Assembly (NCBI RefSeq): GCF_002127325.2
Contig: NC_035441.2
Location: forward strand, 152,436,624 to 152,500,623
DNA length: 64,000 nt
DNA from: Helianthus annuus
Lineage: Eukaryota > Streptophyta > Magnoliopsida > Asterales > Asteraceae
Reading direction: 5' to 3'
The translations under genes and the position numbers were made by a program. Positions 52,235 to 63,122 of this stretch are shown here, in pieces (position 1 is the stretch's first letter; every line of letters begins with the position of its first letter). The notes under the pieces were generated by a model. The model ran no database searches and was not told where the DNA came from. It was given only the letters and a program-made list of their open reading frames with translations.

Positions 52235-54670
52235 TGTGACAACTCGAGTTTCCGACTTCCACTTTCGCATTTAATGCCCGTTGACTTTGACTGTTTAGTT
52301 GTTCGACTAGTTTGACTTGTAACTGTAAACTGAGTTATTACATGAGAAATGATTGTTTGACATGCTATGTGTTATATAAGGTGTTAATATGTTGGTATTA
52401 TAACTCATGTATATGTTGACATAATGTGGATTGGGGTAAATAAGAAACTACGTGCTATTTGACGCATGATATGATGATGTATTATTATCTCACTATTATT
52501 CATATACATGCATATCCTACCTCGACGAAACAATGGCAGTTTCGCCACCACCAGCCTTCGACGAAACAAGTAGGTTTCGTCACTTACTCCAGTCAACGAA
52601 ACTGGCTGCGAAATGGGCTTCGGCCCAGGTTAGTTACGGCCCCTACCCCTTGTGTTTTAAACCACTACGTGAACTAGAAACCCTAGCACCCTCATTCCGT
52701 TCCTTGTGCGATCAACGACAGTCTTTCCCTTCACCCGAAGCACTTCCATCTCTCGGTTTAGGCACTCTACATTCTGGTTAGTATGTTAACTTATCCTTGT
52801 AAACTGCTTGTTGTTTTCATTGAGACCATGGATCGTTGTGGATTATTTTCTTGATGCTGGTAATGAAACAGAACTTCCTTGTTACAATCGGAATATAATC
52901 TGAATAAACTTATCATGTATGTTTATATATATTTTTAGATCGGATGTAATCGGTCTAGGGTTGAAAGATAGAAGGAGCATTAATGAACATCCTGATAGAC
53001 TGAAACCGCATAACTGAACTAGAAGTACGTGTGATGTTAGCGAGTGATTTAGGGTTACTCGTGTGTAAGTTAACGGTGATCCACAGGTACAGATTGATTG
53101 CCACTGTGATTCGTTTAATAAAGAATGTCCATTAGAATATGTTTTGTTTGGAATTGGGTTGTAGGTTTTATGAATATGATGATTAAGTGCCCAGAATAAA
53201 CTGAATGATTGTTGGGTTGTCTATGTTGTTGAAACTGTCACAGCATAATCAGGGTTGAATACAAATGATTGAAACTGATGAGTGAATGCTCGACGAAGGA
53301 CATCTGTTTCGCCATCCATGTTCTCGGCGAAACAAGGTGGTGTTTCGCCATCCATGTCCTTGACGAAACAAGAAGTGTTTCGTCGTTGAACAGTAGGTGT
53401 CTGTGATGATTGTCGATGCTGAATATTTATGTGTGATTCGATCCTTGTTGCATAGCAATGAAATAAGGAACTTGTGTTGATTAGTATGTGTAGTAACTTC
53501 ATCTGTTATGTTATGTGTTACTGTGAAACATTTGCATGGGATGTGAACGTGTAAACGAAATGTGAATATACTACCCGATATACTATGATCTTGTCAGAGA
53601 TGTAAACGGGGTGAAAGTGATGACGTGTGTAACCAGGAAACCGGATATGTCTTGTGTGTATGATAAACCATCTCTTATGTGTGTTGTGAGCTTAAAGTAA
53701 TAGCTACTTGTTAAACCATAATCTCTATCATGAAACATTTGGACGAACTTGATTACCTGCTTACGTATATGTGATAATAAATACCTAAGCATACTTAGTG
53801 ATGTTACTGTGATGTTACAAACAGAAACTGATAGTGTATACGTGCATACTATAGGCCTTGATTGAATGATTTGTGCACAAGTAATTAAGCATACCGAGCA
53901 AACCAAGGTGAGTTCACACAGCCAAGGCATGGGGTTCCCAGGGTGGGAATGGGTTTAGATTATTTACTTGTACTTACCTAGCTTATGGAACTTGGTTATA
54001 TGGTCCTCGGGTGAGGAAGGGTTGTTGATAAGATACGACTAGACTAGTGATACCTATAGAACTGATCTTCGCACACACGCCGGGGTTGGCCGCGATAATA
54101 TGACTAATCTTCGCACACATGCCTAGGAAGGCCGCGAACTATACACTAAACTTCGCACACATGCCGGGTGGCCGCGATACAAATATACCTAGTCTAGAAT
54201 ACTCGGGAAACTTTCCCTAATCTTCGCATACATGCTTAGAGGGCCGCGATACGAACTAATAAGTTACCTGACTTAATGAACGAACACAAGGCTTACTATA
54301 CTATTACAATTACTGAACTATTAACTGTGAACTCGCTCAACTAGTTGTTGACTCTCTGCTGCATGCCTTGCAGGACCTTAGGTACATATGGAGCTTGCAC
54401 AAGGAGGAGCAGGTCGTTGTGGGCACGAATCGTGAATGTTTCGTTAAACACTTTATGACATTTCATACTGTATTATGTTGCGTTTTATTTATACGCTTCC
54501 GCTAAACAGTGATAACATACTTATATTTTGAACACCTTTCATATTGGTGGTTGAATGGCATTTACTTTTACTTATTAATTACATGTTCAATATGATTGGT
54601 GGCTTGATCCTGGTCATGTCACGCCTCCAAGCGGTGGTACTCCGCGTGTGGATTTTTTGGGGGTGTGACA
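52235..54670 (+). repeat. 5' LTR of the gypsy element (2,436 bp)
   Basis: Contains scattered and clustered GACGAAAC / GTTTCGTC motifs (52520-52610 and 53290-53390). It also has four copies of a CTTCGCACACA(T/C)GCC...GGCCGCGA unit at 54067-54260. Short ORFs inside are duplicated in the 3' LTR and show no protein features. Confidence 0.95.
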
Positions 54671-54673
54671 GAT

Positions 54674-54686
54674 TGGTATCAGAGCC
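54674..54686 (+). promoter_or_regulatory. Primer-binding site (initiator tRNA-Met)
   Basis: TGGTATCAGAGCC three bases after the 5' LTR. Confidence 0.93.
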
Positions 54687-54992
54687 ATTGGTTATAGAGA
54701 ACTTGGTTTTAATATGGGAAAAACGTTTTTATTAAAACCAGACTATAACCAGAACAGTGCTCTCAATGATCCACAATGACGCTTCGCTCCACGTGCAAGA
54801 CTCAACATCCTAGGTAATAAGATTTATGTTTATTACCTGCTTGCTAGAAATACATAGAACTTTGCTCGTAGTATGCTTAGATTACATTGTCTACTATACG
54901 CCATTACATGAGAATACCTATGTGCTTACACCCTTCTGTCATCGCATTACTCGCGAACCATTCTCACTTATCCTACTTTTACTATCAAGATC

Positions 54993-55573
54993 ATGAGTGG
55001 ACGCGTTAACCTAATTCAAGCCCAGTTGGCGGCTTTGATCACTGAACATGTAACTGCAGCACTCGCAGCTGCCCAGGCAGGAGGTACAACCTGCCATCAC
55101 AACTCACTCTAGGATCCTTAGATCCTACTTTCGTAAACCGACACTCGTGCTTAATTTTGTTTACTCCTACGCACACGACAAGTCAACACGCTCAGCCACA
55201 TGTATGCACATTCAAGACGTTCGTGGACTGTCGTCCTACTACTTTCAGTGGCACGGAAGGAGCAGTTGGACTCCTCCATTGGTTTGAAAAGCTCGAATCG
55301 GTCTTCGAGATATGTGAATGCCCTGAGGCTCATAGGGTGAAGTACGCCACTGGTACTCTCGAAGGCACTGCGCTAACTTGGTGGAACGCGCAAGTTCAGA
55401 TGCTGGGACTGGCGGCTGCTAATGCCACCCCATGGAATGATTTTAAGGAACTGATCAAACGTGAATACTATAGTCGTGACGACATCCACAAGTTGGAAGT
55501 GGAGTTCTTTAACCTGAAGATGACGGGATCAGAGATAAAAACGTGCACCAACTCTCCTAAACACCAAACACAT
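54993..55573 (+). pseudogene. gag: Gypsy GAG, truncated and frameshifted
   Basis: ATG at 54993 (M-S-G-R-V-N-L-I-Q-A-Q-L) opens the N-terminus. A frameshift and a stop near 55110 precede the main part in another frame (55195-55545). That part has F-S-G-T-E-G-A-V-G-L-L-H-W-F, T-L-E-G-T-A-L-T-W-W-N and F-K-E-L-I-K-R-E-Y, the standard plant gypsy retrotrans_gag domain. The reading ends at T-G-S-E-I-K near 55540, where a deletion joins it to the middle of the protease region. The CCHC knuckles are missing. Confidence 0.85.
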
Positions 55574-57407
55574 CGTAGAGTTAGCTAATGGTAAGAGTCT
55601 AGAGGCCACACACATAGTTCAGGGTTGTAATCTTATCCTCGCTGGTCAAGCTTTCTCCATCGACCTTATTCCTATAGTTCTGGGTAGTTTCGACATCGTC
55701 GTTGGTATGGATTGGCTATCCCAACATCACGCAGAAATCTTATGCAAAGAGAAGATAGTTCGCATTCCTCGTTCTGGCAAGGAACCTCTCGAAGTTCAAG
55801 GCGACAAGAGTGGTGCTGTGGTTGGCATCATCTCCTTTTTGAAGGCTCAGAAATGGTTACGAAAGGGTCACACTGCCATTTTAGCACTCGTTACTGATGC
55901 ATCAGCGAAAGAAAAGAAGTTGGAGGATATTCCAGTGGTACGTGACTTTCCTGAGGTGTTTCCTGAAGATTTACCCGGTTTACCGCCTCATCGCCAAGTC
56001 GAATTCCAGATCGAGCTCGCTCCAGGAGCAGCACCCATAGCTCGAGCACCGTATCGTTTAGCTCCAACTGAACTGGAAGAACTGTCAAAGCAGCTACAAG
56101 AGCTCTTGGAAAAGGGCTTTATTCGTCCAAGCTCTTCGCCTTGGGGAGCTCCCGTGTTATTCGTGAAAAAGAAGGATGGTACCTTCAGGATGTGCATAGA
56201 CTACCGGAAACTCAACAAAGTGACGGTGAAGAACCGTTATCCTCTTCCGCGTATAGATGACTTATTCGACCAGTTGCAAGGGTCGAGTTACTACTCCAAG
56301 ATAGACTTGAGGTCAGGTTACCATCAGCTGAGAGTCCGGGATGAGGACGTCTCCAAAACTGCATTCAGAACTCGCTACGGCCATTACGAGTTTCTAGTCA
56401 TGCCATTCGGGCTAACGAACGCGCCTGCAGTTTTCATGGATCTTATGAACAGGGTGTGCAAGCCTTATTTAGACAAGTTCGTGATTGTTTTCATCGACGA
56501 CATTCTGATCTACTCCAAGAGTCAGGAGGAACACGAGCAACACTTACGACTTATCTTGGAACTTCTTCGAAAGGAACAACTTTACGCCAAGTTTTCAAAA
56601 TACGACTTATGGCTTCGTGAAGTCCACTTCCTAGGCCATGTGGTAAACAAGGATGGGATTCATGTCGATCCATCCAAGGTAGATTCGATCAGAAACTGGC
56701 CTGCGCCTCGCACTCCAACGGAAATACGCCAATTCTTGGGTTTGGCGGGTTATTACAGACGATTTATCAAAGATTTCTCAAAGATCGCGCAGCCACTTAC
56801 ACTACTGACACAGAAGGGTGTCACCTACCGTTGGGGAGATCCCCAGGAAACCGCTTTCCAGTACCTAAAGGATAGGCTTTGCAGCGCACCTATTCTCTCA
56901 TTGCCAGAGGGCACAGATGATTTTGTGGTTTATTGTGACGCGTCGATACAGGGCCTGGGTTGTGTATTGATGCAACGGGATAAAGTTATTGCCTACGCTT
57001 CTCGTCAACTCAAGGTTCATGAACGGAACTACACGACGCACGATTTAGAGCTGGGAGCTGTTGTTTTCGAGCTTAAGATATGGCGACACTACCTGTACGG
57101 TACCAAGTGCACTATTTACACCGATCACAGGAGTCTCGAGCATATCCTTAAGCAAAAGGATTTGAACATGCGTCAACGAAGATGGGTGGAACTTTTGAAT
57201 GATTATGAATGCGCCATCAAGTACCATCCAGGCAAAGCCAATGTTGTGGCTGACGCCCTCAGTCGTAAAGACACTACACCTAGGCGTGTACGAGCTTTGC
57301 AGCTCACCATTCAGTCTAGTCTTCCAGCACAGATACGAGATGCTCAGGTAGAAGCATTGAAACCAGAAAACGTCACGACCGAAGCGCTACGCGGCTCAAG
57401 GCAATGA
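55574..57407 (+). pseudogene. pol: Gypsy protease C-terminus, reverse transcriptase and RNase H
   Basis: Starts in the second half of the protease (V-E-L-A-N-G-K-S, then G-M-D-W-L-S); the D-S/T-G active site is lost. From 55707 the frame is open for 566 codons. RT has [29 protein letters not shown] and the catalytic F-I-D-D (about 56492). RNase H has Y-C-D-A-S (first Asp, about 56932), Y-T-D-H-R-S-L and [13 protein letters not shown] at 57405-57407 interrupts the frame, which continues unshifted into integrase. Confidence 0.92.
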
Positions 57408-58847
57408 TTAGAACAGAAGGAAGACGGCGCCTACTATGTAACGAGGCGTATTTGGGTCCCACTTTATGGAGACTTACGCGAGCTTGTAATGGACGAAGCT
57501 CACAAGTCTCGCTACTCGGTACATCCAGGGTCGGATAAAATGTACCACGACATCAGAACAACGTATTGGTGGCCTAGCATGAAGGCCCACATCGCTACCT
57601 ATGTCAGCAAGTGCTTGACCTGTGCAAGAGTCAAGGCAGAATATCAGAAACCAGCAGGCTTACTTCAGCAACCAAAGATACCACAGTGGAAATGGGAGGA
57701 AGTTTCCATGGATTTTGTTACAAGCTTACCTAGATCCCAGCGTGGGAACGATACTATTTGGGTGATCGTGGATCGACTCACCAAGTCGACTCATTTCCTG
57801 GCAATCAAAGAAACAGACAAGTTTTCCACACTAGCAGACATATACTTGAAAGAAGTAGTCTCAAGGCACGGGGTGCCCACCTCTATCATTTCGGATCGCG
57901 ATGCACGATTCACGTCAGAACTATGGCAAGCAATGCACAAGGCTTTTGGCTCTCTGTTAGATATGAGCACGGCTTATCACCCTCAGACGGATGGGCAGTC
58001 TGAGCGCACGGTTCAAACTCTAGAAGATATGCTTCGGGCATGTGTCATCGATTTCGGCAACAGCTGGGAAAAGCATCTCCCTTTGGTGGAGTTCTCATAC
58101 AATAACAGTTATCACACCAGCATACAAGCCGCTCCATTCGAGGCATTGTACGGGCGTAAATGCCGGTCACCTCTCTGTTGGGCAGAGGTGGGGGATAGTC
58201 AGATCACGGGTCCAAAACTTATAGTGGACACCACGGAAAAGATTGCACAAATAGGACAACGCATGGCGGCAGCTCGCGACCGTCAGAAAAGCTACGCGGA
58301 TAAGCGTAGGAAGCCATTGGAATTTCAGGTCGGGGACCGGGTTTTACTCAAAGTCTCACCCTGGAAGGGTGTGGTTCGTTTTGGCAAACGAGGCAAACTT
58401 AATCCGCGGTATGTTGGACCGTTCGAAATTGCAGAAAGAATAGGCAAAGTGGCCTACAGACTAAACTTACCAGCTGAACTCGGTGCAATTCACAATGTTT
58501 TTCACGTGTCGAATCTGAAAAAGTGCCTGTCAGATGAGACCCTCATAGTTCCCTTGAAGGAGCTCACTATCGACGAGCGGTTGCAGTTCGTCGAGGAACC
58601 TGTTGAAATCACGGACCAGGATGTTAAGGTCCTCAAGAACACGAGAATCCCTCTTGTTCGAGTTCGTTGGAACTCCCGTCGCGGCCTAGAGTTCACCTGG
58701 GAGCGTGAAGATCAAATGAAACTCAAGTATCCCCAGTTATTCGAAACCAATGCAACTACTGCTGAGGCTGAAGCTACTACTGCAGAATTTCGGGACGAAA
58801 TTCCAAATCAACGGGGGGATGATGTGACACCCCAGGAAAACCAGTGA
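57408..58847 (+). pseudogene. pol: Gypsy integrase with chromodomain-like C-terminus
   Basis: Same frame as RT/RNase H; the first ATG after the stop is 57489. It has an HHCC zinc region (H-K-S-R-Y-S-V-H ... C-L-T-C, 57498-57624) and a D,D-35-E core: S-M-D-F, I-I-S-D-R-D and G-Q-S-E-R. Then come [13 protein letters not shown] and [11 protein letters not shown] (GPY/F-type region), and Y-V-G-P-F-E. The end has V-R-V-R-W-N-S and [14 protein letters not shown], a chromodomain-like motif. The segment is intact from 57489 and could make a 452-residue protein alone. Confidence 0.9.
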
Positions 58848-58923
58848 ACGATACAACTTACCTAGCTTCCTCAGTAACCGCATGCTAAATTTCGGGACGA
58901 AATTTCTTTCAAGTTGGGGATAA

Positions 58924-61362
58924 TGTGACAACTCAAGTTTCCGACTTCCACTTTCGCATTTAATGCCCGTTGACTTTGACTGTTTAGTTGTTCGACTAGT
59001 TTGACTTGTAACTTTAAACTGAGTTATTACATGAGAAATGATTGTTTGACATGCTATGTGTTATATAAGGTGTTAATATGTTGGTATTATAACTCATGTA
59101 TATGTTGACATAATGTGGATTGGGGTAAATAAGAAACTACGTGCTATTTGACGCATGATATGATGATGTATTGTTATCTCACTGTTATTCATATACATGC
59201 ATATCCTACCTCGACGAAACAATGGCAGTTTTGCCACCACCAGCCTTCGACGAAACAAGTAGGTTTCGTCACTTACTCCAGTCAACGAAACTGGCTGCGA
59301 AATGGGCTTCGGCCCAGGTTAGTTATGGCCCCTACCCCTTGTGTTTTAAACCACTACGTGAACTAGAAACCCTAGCACCCTCATTATGTTCCTTGTGCGA
59401 TCAACGACAGTCTTTCCCTTCACCCGAAGCACTTCCATCTCTCGGTTTAGGCACTCTACATTCTGGTTAGTATGTTAACTTATCCTTGTAAACTGCTTGT
59501 TGTTTTCATTGAGACCATGGATCGTTGTGGATTATTTTCTTGATGCTGGTAATGAAACAGAACTTCCTTGTTACAATCGGAATATAATCTGAATAAACTT
59601 GTCATGTATGTTTATATATATTTTTAGATCGGATGTAATCGGTCTAGGGTTGAAAGATAGAAGGAGCATTAATGAACATCCTGATAGACTGAAACCGCAT
59701 AACTGAACTAGAAGTACGTGTGATGTTAGCGAGTGATTTAGGGTTACTCGTGTGTAAATTAACGGTGATCCACAGGTACAGATTGATTGCCACTGTGATT
59801 CGTTTAATAAAGAATGTCCATTAGAATATGTTTTGTTTGGAATTGGGTTGTAGGTTTTATGAATATGATGATTAAGTGCCCAGAATAAACTGAATGATTG
59901 TTGGGTTGTCTATGTTGTTGAAACTGTCACAGAATAATCAGGGTTGAATACAAATGATTGAAACTGATGAGTGAATGCTCGACGAAGGACATCTATTTCG
60001 CCATCCATGTTCTCGGCGAAACAAAGTGGTGTTTCGCCATCCATGTCCTTGACGAAACAAGAAGTGTTTCGTCGTTGAACAGTAGGTGTCTGTGATGATT
60101 GTCGATGATGAATATTTATGTGTGATTCGATCCTTGTTGCATAGCAATGAAAATAAAGAACTTGTGTTGATTAGTATATGTAGTAACTTCATCTGTTATG
60201 TTATGTGTTACTGTGAAACATTTGCATGGGATATGAACGTGTAAACGAAATGTGAATATACTACCCGATATACTATGATCTTGTCAGAGATGTAAACGGG
60301 GTGAAAGTGATGACGTGTGTAACCAGGAAACCGGATATGTCTTGTGTGTATGATAAACCATCTCTTATGTGTGCTGTGAGCCTAAAGTAATAGCTACTTG
60401 TTAAACCATAATCTCTATCATGAAACATGAATTGGACGAACTTGATTACCTGCTTATGTATACGTGATAATAAATACCTAAGCATACTTAGTGATGTTAC
60501 TGTGATGTTACAAACAGAAACTGATAGTGTATACGTGCATACTATAGGCCTTGATTGAATGATTTGTGCACAAGTAATTAATCATACCGAGCAAACCAAG
60601 GTGAGTTCACACATCCAAGGCATGGGGTTCCCAGGTTGGGAATGGGTTTGGATTATTTACTTGTACTTACCTAGCTTATGGAACTTGGTTATATGGTCCT
60701 CGGGTGAGGAAGGGTTGTTGATAAGATACGACTAGACTAGTGATACCTATAGAACTGATCTTCGCACACACGCCGGGGTTGGCCGCGATAATATGACTAA
60801 TCTTCGCACACATGCCTAGGAAGGCCGCGAACTATACACTAAACTTCGCACACATGCCGGGTGGCCGCGATACAAATATACCTAGTCTAGAATACTCGGG
60901 AAACTTTCCCTAATCTTCGCATACATGCTTAGAGGGCCGCGATACGAACTAATAAGTTACCTGACTTAATGAACGAACACAAGGCTTACTATACTATTAC
61001 AATTACTGAACTATTAACTGTGAACTCGCTCAACTAGTTGTTGACTCTCTGCTGCATGCCTTGCAGGACCTTAGGTACATATGGAGCTTGCACAAGGAGG
61101 AGCAGGTCGTTGTGGGCACGAATCGTGAATGTTTCGTTAAACACTTTATGACATTTCATACTGTATTATGTTGCGTTTTATTTATACGCTTCCGCTAAAC
61201 AGTGATAACATACTTATATTTTGAACACCTTTCATATTGGTGGTTGAATGGCATTTACTTTTACTTATTAATTACATGTTCAATATGATTGGTGGCTTGA
61301 TCCTGGTCATGTCACGCCTCCAAGCGGTGGTACTCCGCGTGTGGATTTTTGGGGGTGTGACA
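58924..61362 (+). repeat. 3' LTR of the gypsy element (2,439 bp)
   Basis: Pair of 52235-54670 with the same internal motif clusters; the CTTCGCACACA repeats lie at about 60759-60952. Confidence 0.95.
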
Positions 61363-61810
61363 AGGGTGGCGATGGTCGGAAGTGATCCCGACGTTGTGGC
61401 GAAGGGTGGTGGCGGCCGGTGGGCAGTGTTAGTGGTGATGGCCGGTGGTGGCGCCGGTGATAGGTGGCGAAGGGTGGCGACGGTGGTGGGTTGTGGTGGC
61501 GGTAGTCGGTGGTGTTTGGTGGTTGATAGTGGCGTTGGTGCCGATGTTCGATGGAAGGGGGTGGTTGTGGTAGCGGGTGGTGGCGGTGGCACCGGTGTTC
61601 GGTGGCGGAGGGTGGCGGTGGCACGACGGGTGGCGATGCCGATGGTCGACGGCGTAAGGTGGCGGCAGCGGGTGGTGGTGGCATTTGTGGGTGGCTAGTG
61701 ATGGAGGTGGTGGGAGGGTTTGGTGATGAAGGTGGGAGAGGGAATGGAATGGAAAAAAATAGGGGGAATGGATGGAATGAATTTGAGGGAATGGAATGCA
61801 ATATGTAATG
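61363..61810. mobile_element. Harbinger-like MITE copy 3, right part, end missing
   Basis: Continues the GGTGGCGG core interrupted at 52234, then GGGAATGGAATG-rich subterminal sequence to ATATGTAATGGG. The last about 100 bp and the terminal repeat expected here are absent. Instead copy 4 starts directly in inverted orientation. Confidence 0.75.
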
Positions 61811-62650
61811 GGTAGTGTTTGGTATGCAGGAATGAGAGAAGGAATGGAATGAACTATTACAAAGGAATGGAAAAAATGTGTTTGGTTGGTCAAGGTAATG
61901 GAATCACCCATTACATATTGCATTCGATTCCCTCAAATTCATTCCATCCACATCCCTTGTTTTTTTCCTTTCCATTCCCTTTCTCAGCCTACGTCACAAA
62001 ACCGCCCATCACCTCCACCATTTGCCACCACCACCACCTGTCATCGTCACCACCCGCCACCAACCTCTGCCGACCACCACCACCACCGTCCTCCGTCGCC
62101 CGCCGACATCGTAAACCACCGCCACCCTCCGCCGACCACCACCACCATCCTCCGCCGCCACCACCCGCTACCGTCGACCACCACCACCCACCGTCGTCGT
62201 CGCCACCACCACCCGTCGCTACCACCATTGACCACCATCGCCGCCACCCGCCACCACTGACCATCGCCACCCCGACCACTACCGCCATCCTCCGCGGCCA
62301 CCTCCCGCTACCGTCGACCACCACCAACCACCGTCGTTGTCACCACCACCACCCGTCGCCACCACCATTGACCACAATCGCCGCCACCCGCTACCACTGA
62401 CCACCGCCACCCCGACCACTACCGCCATCCTCCGCGGCCACCTCACGCTACCGTCGACTACCCTCACCCACCGTCATCGTCACCACCATCGACCACCATC
62501 GCCGCCACCCGCCACCACCGACCACCAGCCTGACCACTACCGCCACCCAATGCCGACCACCACCACATCCTCTGCGGCCACCACCTGCTATCGTTGACCA
62601 CCACCACCCACCGTCGTCGCAACCACCATCGACAACCATCGCCGCCACCT
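61811..62650. mobile_element. Harbinger-like MITE copy 4, head-to-head with copy 3
   Basis: Starts GGTAGTGTTTGGTATGCAGG, then the subterminal GTGTTTGGTTGGTCAAGG (as in copies 1 and 2), then a CCACCACC/GCCGCC core to about 62650 where no terminal repeat is found. CATTACATATTGCATTC (61913) is the inverse of GAATGCAATATGTAATG (61794), so copies 3 and 4 form a palindrome around copy 4's first 100 bp. Confidence 0.75.
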
Positions 62651-63122
62651 GAAATATTGTGTTTTACGTTATGTCCATTGTGTAGTACGCAACTGGGTTT
62701 TCAATTTTTTTCTAAATATAACAATATGATACTCATTGTGTTTTACATTATGTCCATTGAGTCTTTTATCTGTTGTCATCGATTGTGTTTTTGGTCTACT
62801 TTCCATTGTGTTTTTAGGTTATTAGTCATTGCATTTTACTTTATGTCCATTGTGTCTTTTATCTGTTGTAATCGATTGTGTTTTTAGTGTACTTTTCATT
62901 GTGTTTTTAGTTTGATACTCATTGTTTTTATGTTATATCCATTGTGTAATACGCAAGTGAGTTTTCTCATTGAGTTTTACGTTATGTCCATTGTGTAATA
63001 CGTAATTGGGTTTTCTCATTATGTTTTACGTTATGTCCATTGTGTAATACGCAACTAGGTTTTCGAATTTTTTTTCTAAATATAACAATATAGTACTCAT
63101 ATTAAAGATAAAAAGAAGCTCG
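62651..63122 (+). repeat. LINE 5' region with repeated TCCATTGTGT motif
   Basis: At least eight copies of TCCATTGTGT or close variants alternate with TTTTACGTTATG and TACGCAA(C/G)TGGGTTTTC. TTTTTTCTAAATATAACAAT also occurs twice (about 62706 and 63068). No coding sequence. It directly precedes the LINE ORF1 remnant and is probably its 5' untranslated region. Confidence 0.6.

Larger units (their letters stand above)
52235..61362 (+). mobile_element. Complete Ty3/gypsy chromovirus-type retrotransposon (Tekay-like)
   Basis: 9,128 bp with LTRs 52235-54670 and 58924-61362, both starting TGTGACAACTC and ending GGGGTGTGACA. Perfect target duplication AGGGT (52230-52234, 61363-61367). Primer-binding site for initiator tRNA-Met at 54674-54686; purine tract AAGTTGGGGATAA before the 3' LTR. 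Domain order GAG-(PR)-RT-RNase H-INT and a C-terminal chromodomain-like segment, the chromovirus layout. LTRs differ at roughly two dozen positions by eye (about 1%), so insertion is recent. A deletion between GAG and protease and a few stops make it non-autonomous. Confidence 0.95.

Noticed and set aside
61237..62648. ORFs of up to 193 codons on both strands
   Set aside because: MITE core triplet repeats; all frames are open because stop codons are rare in CCACC/GGTGG tracts.
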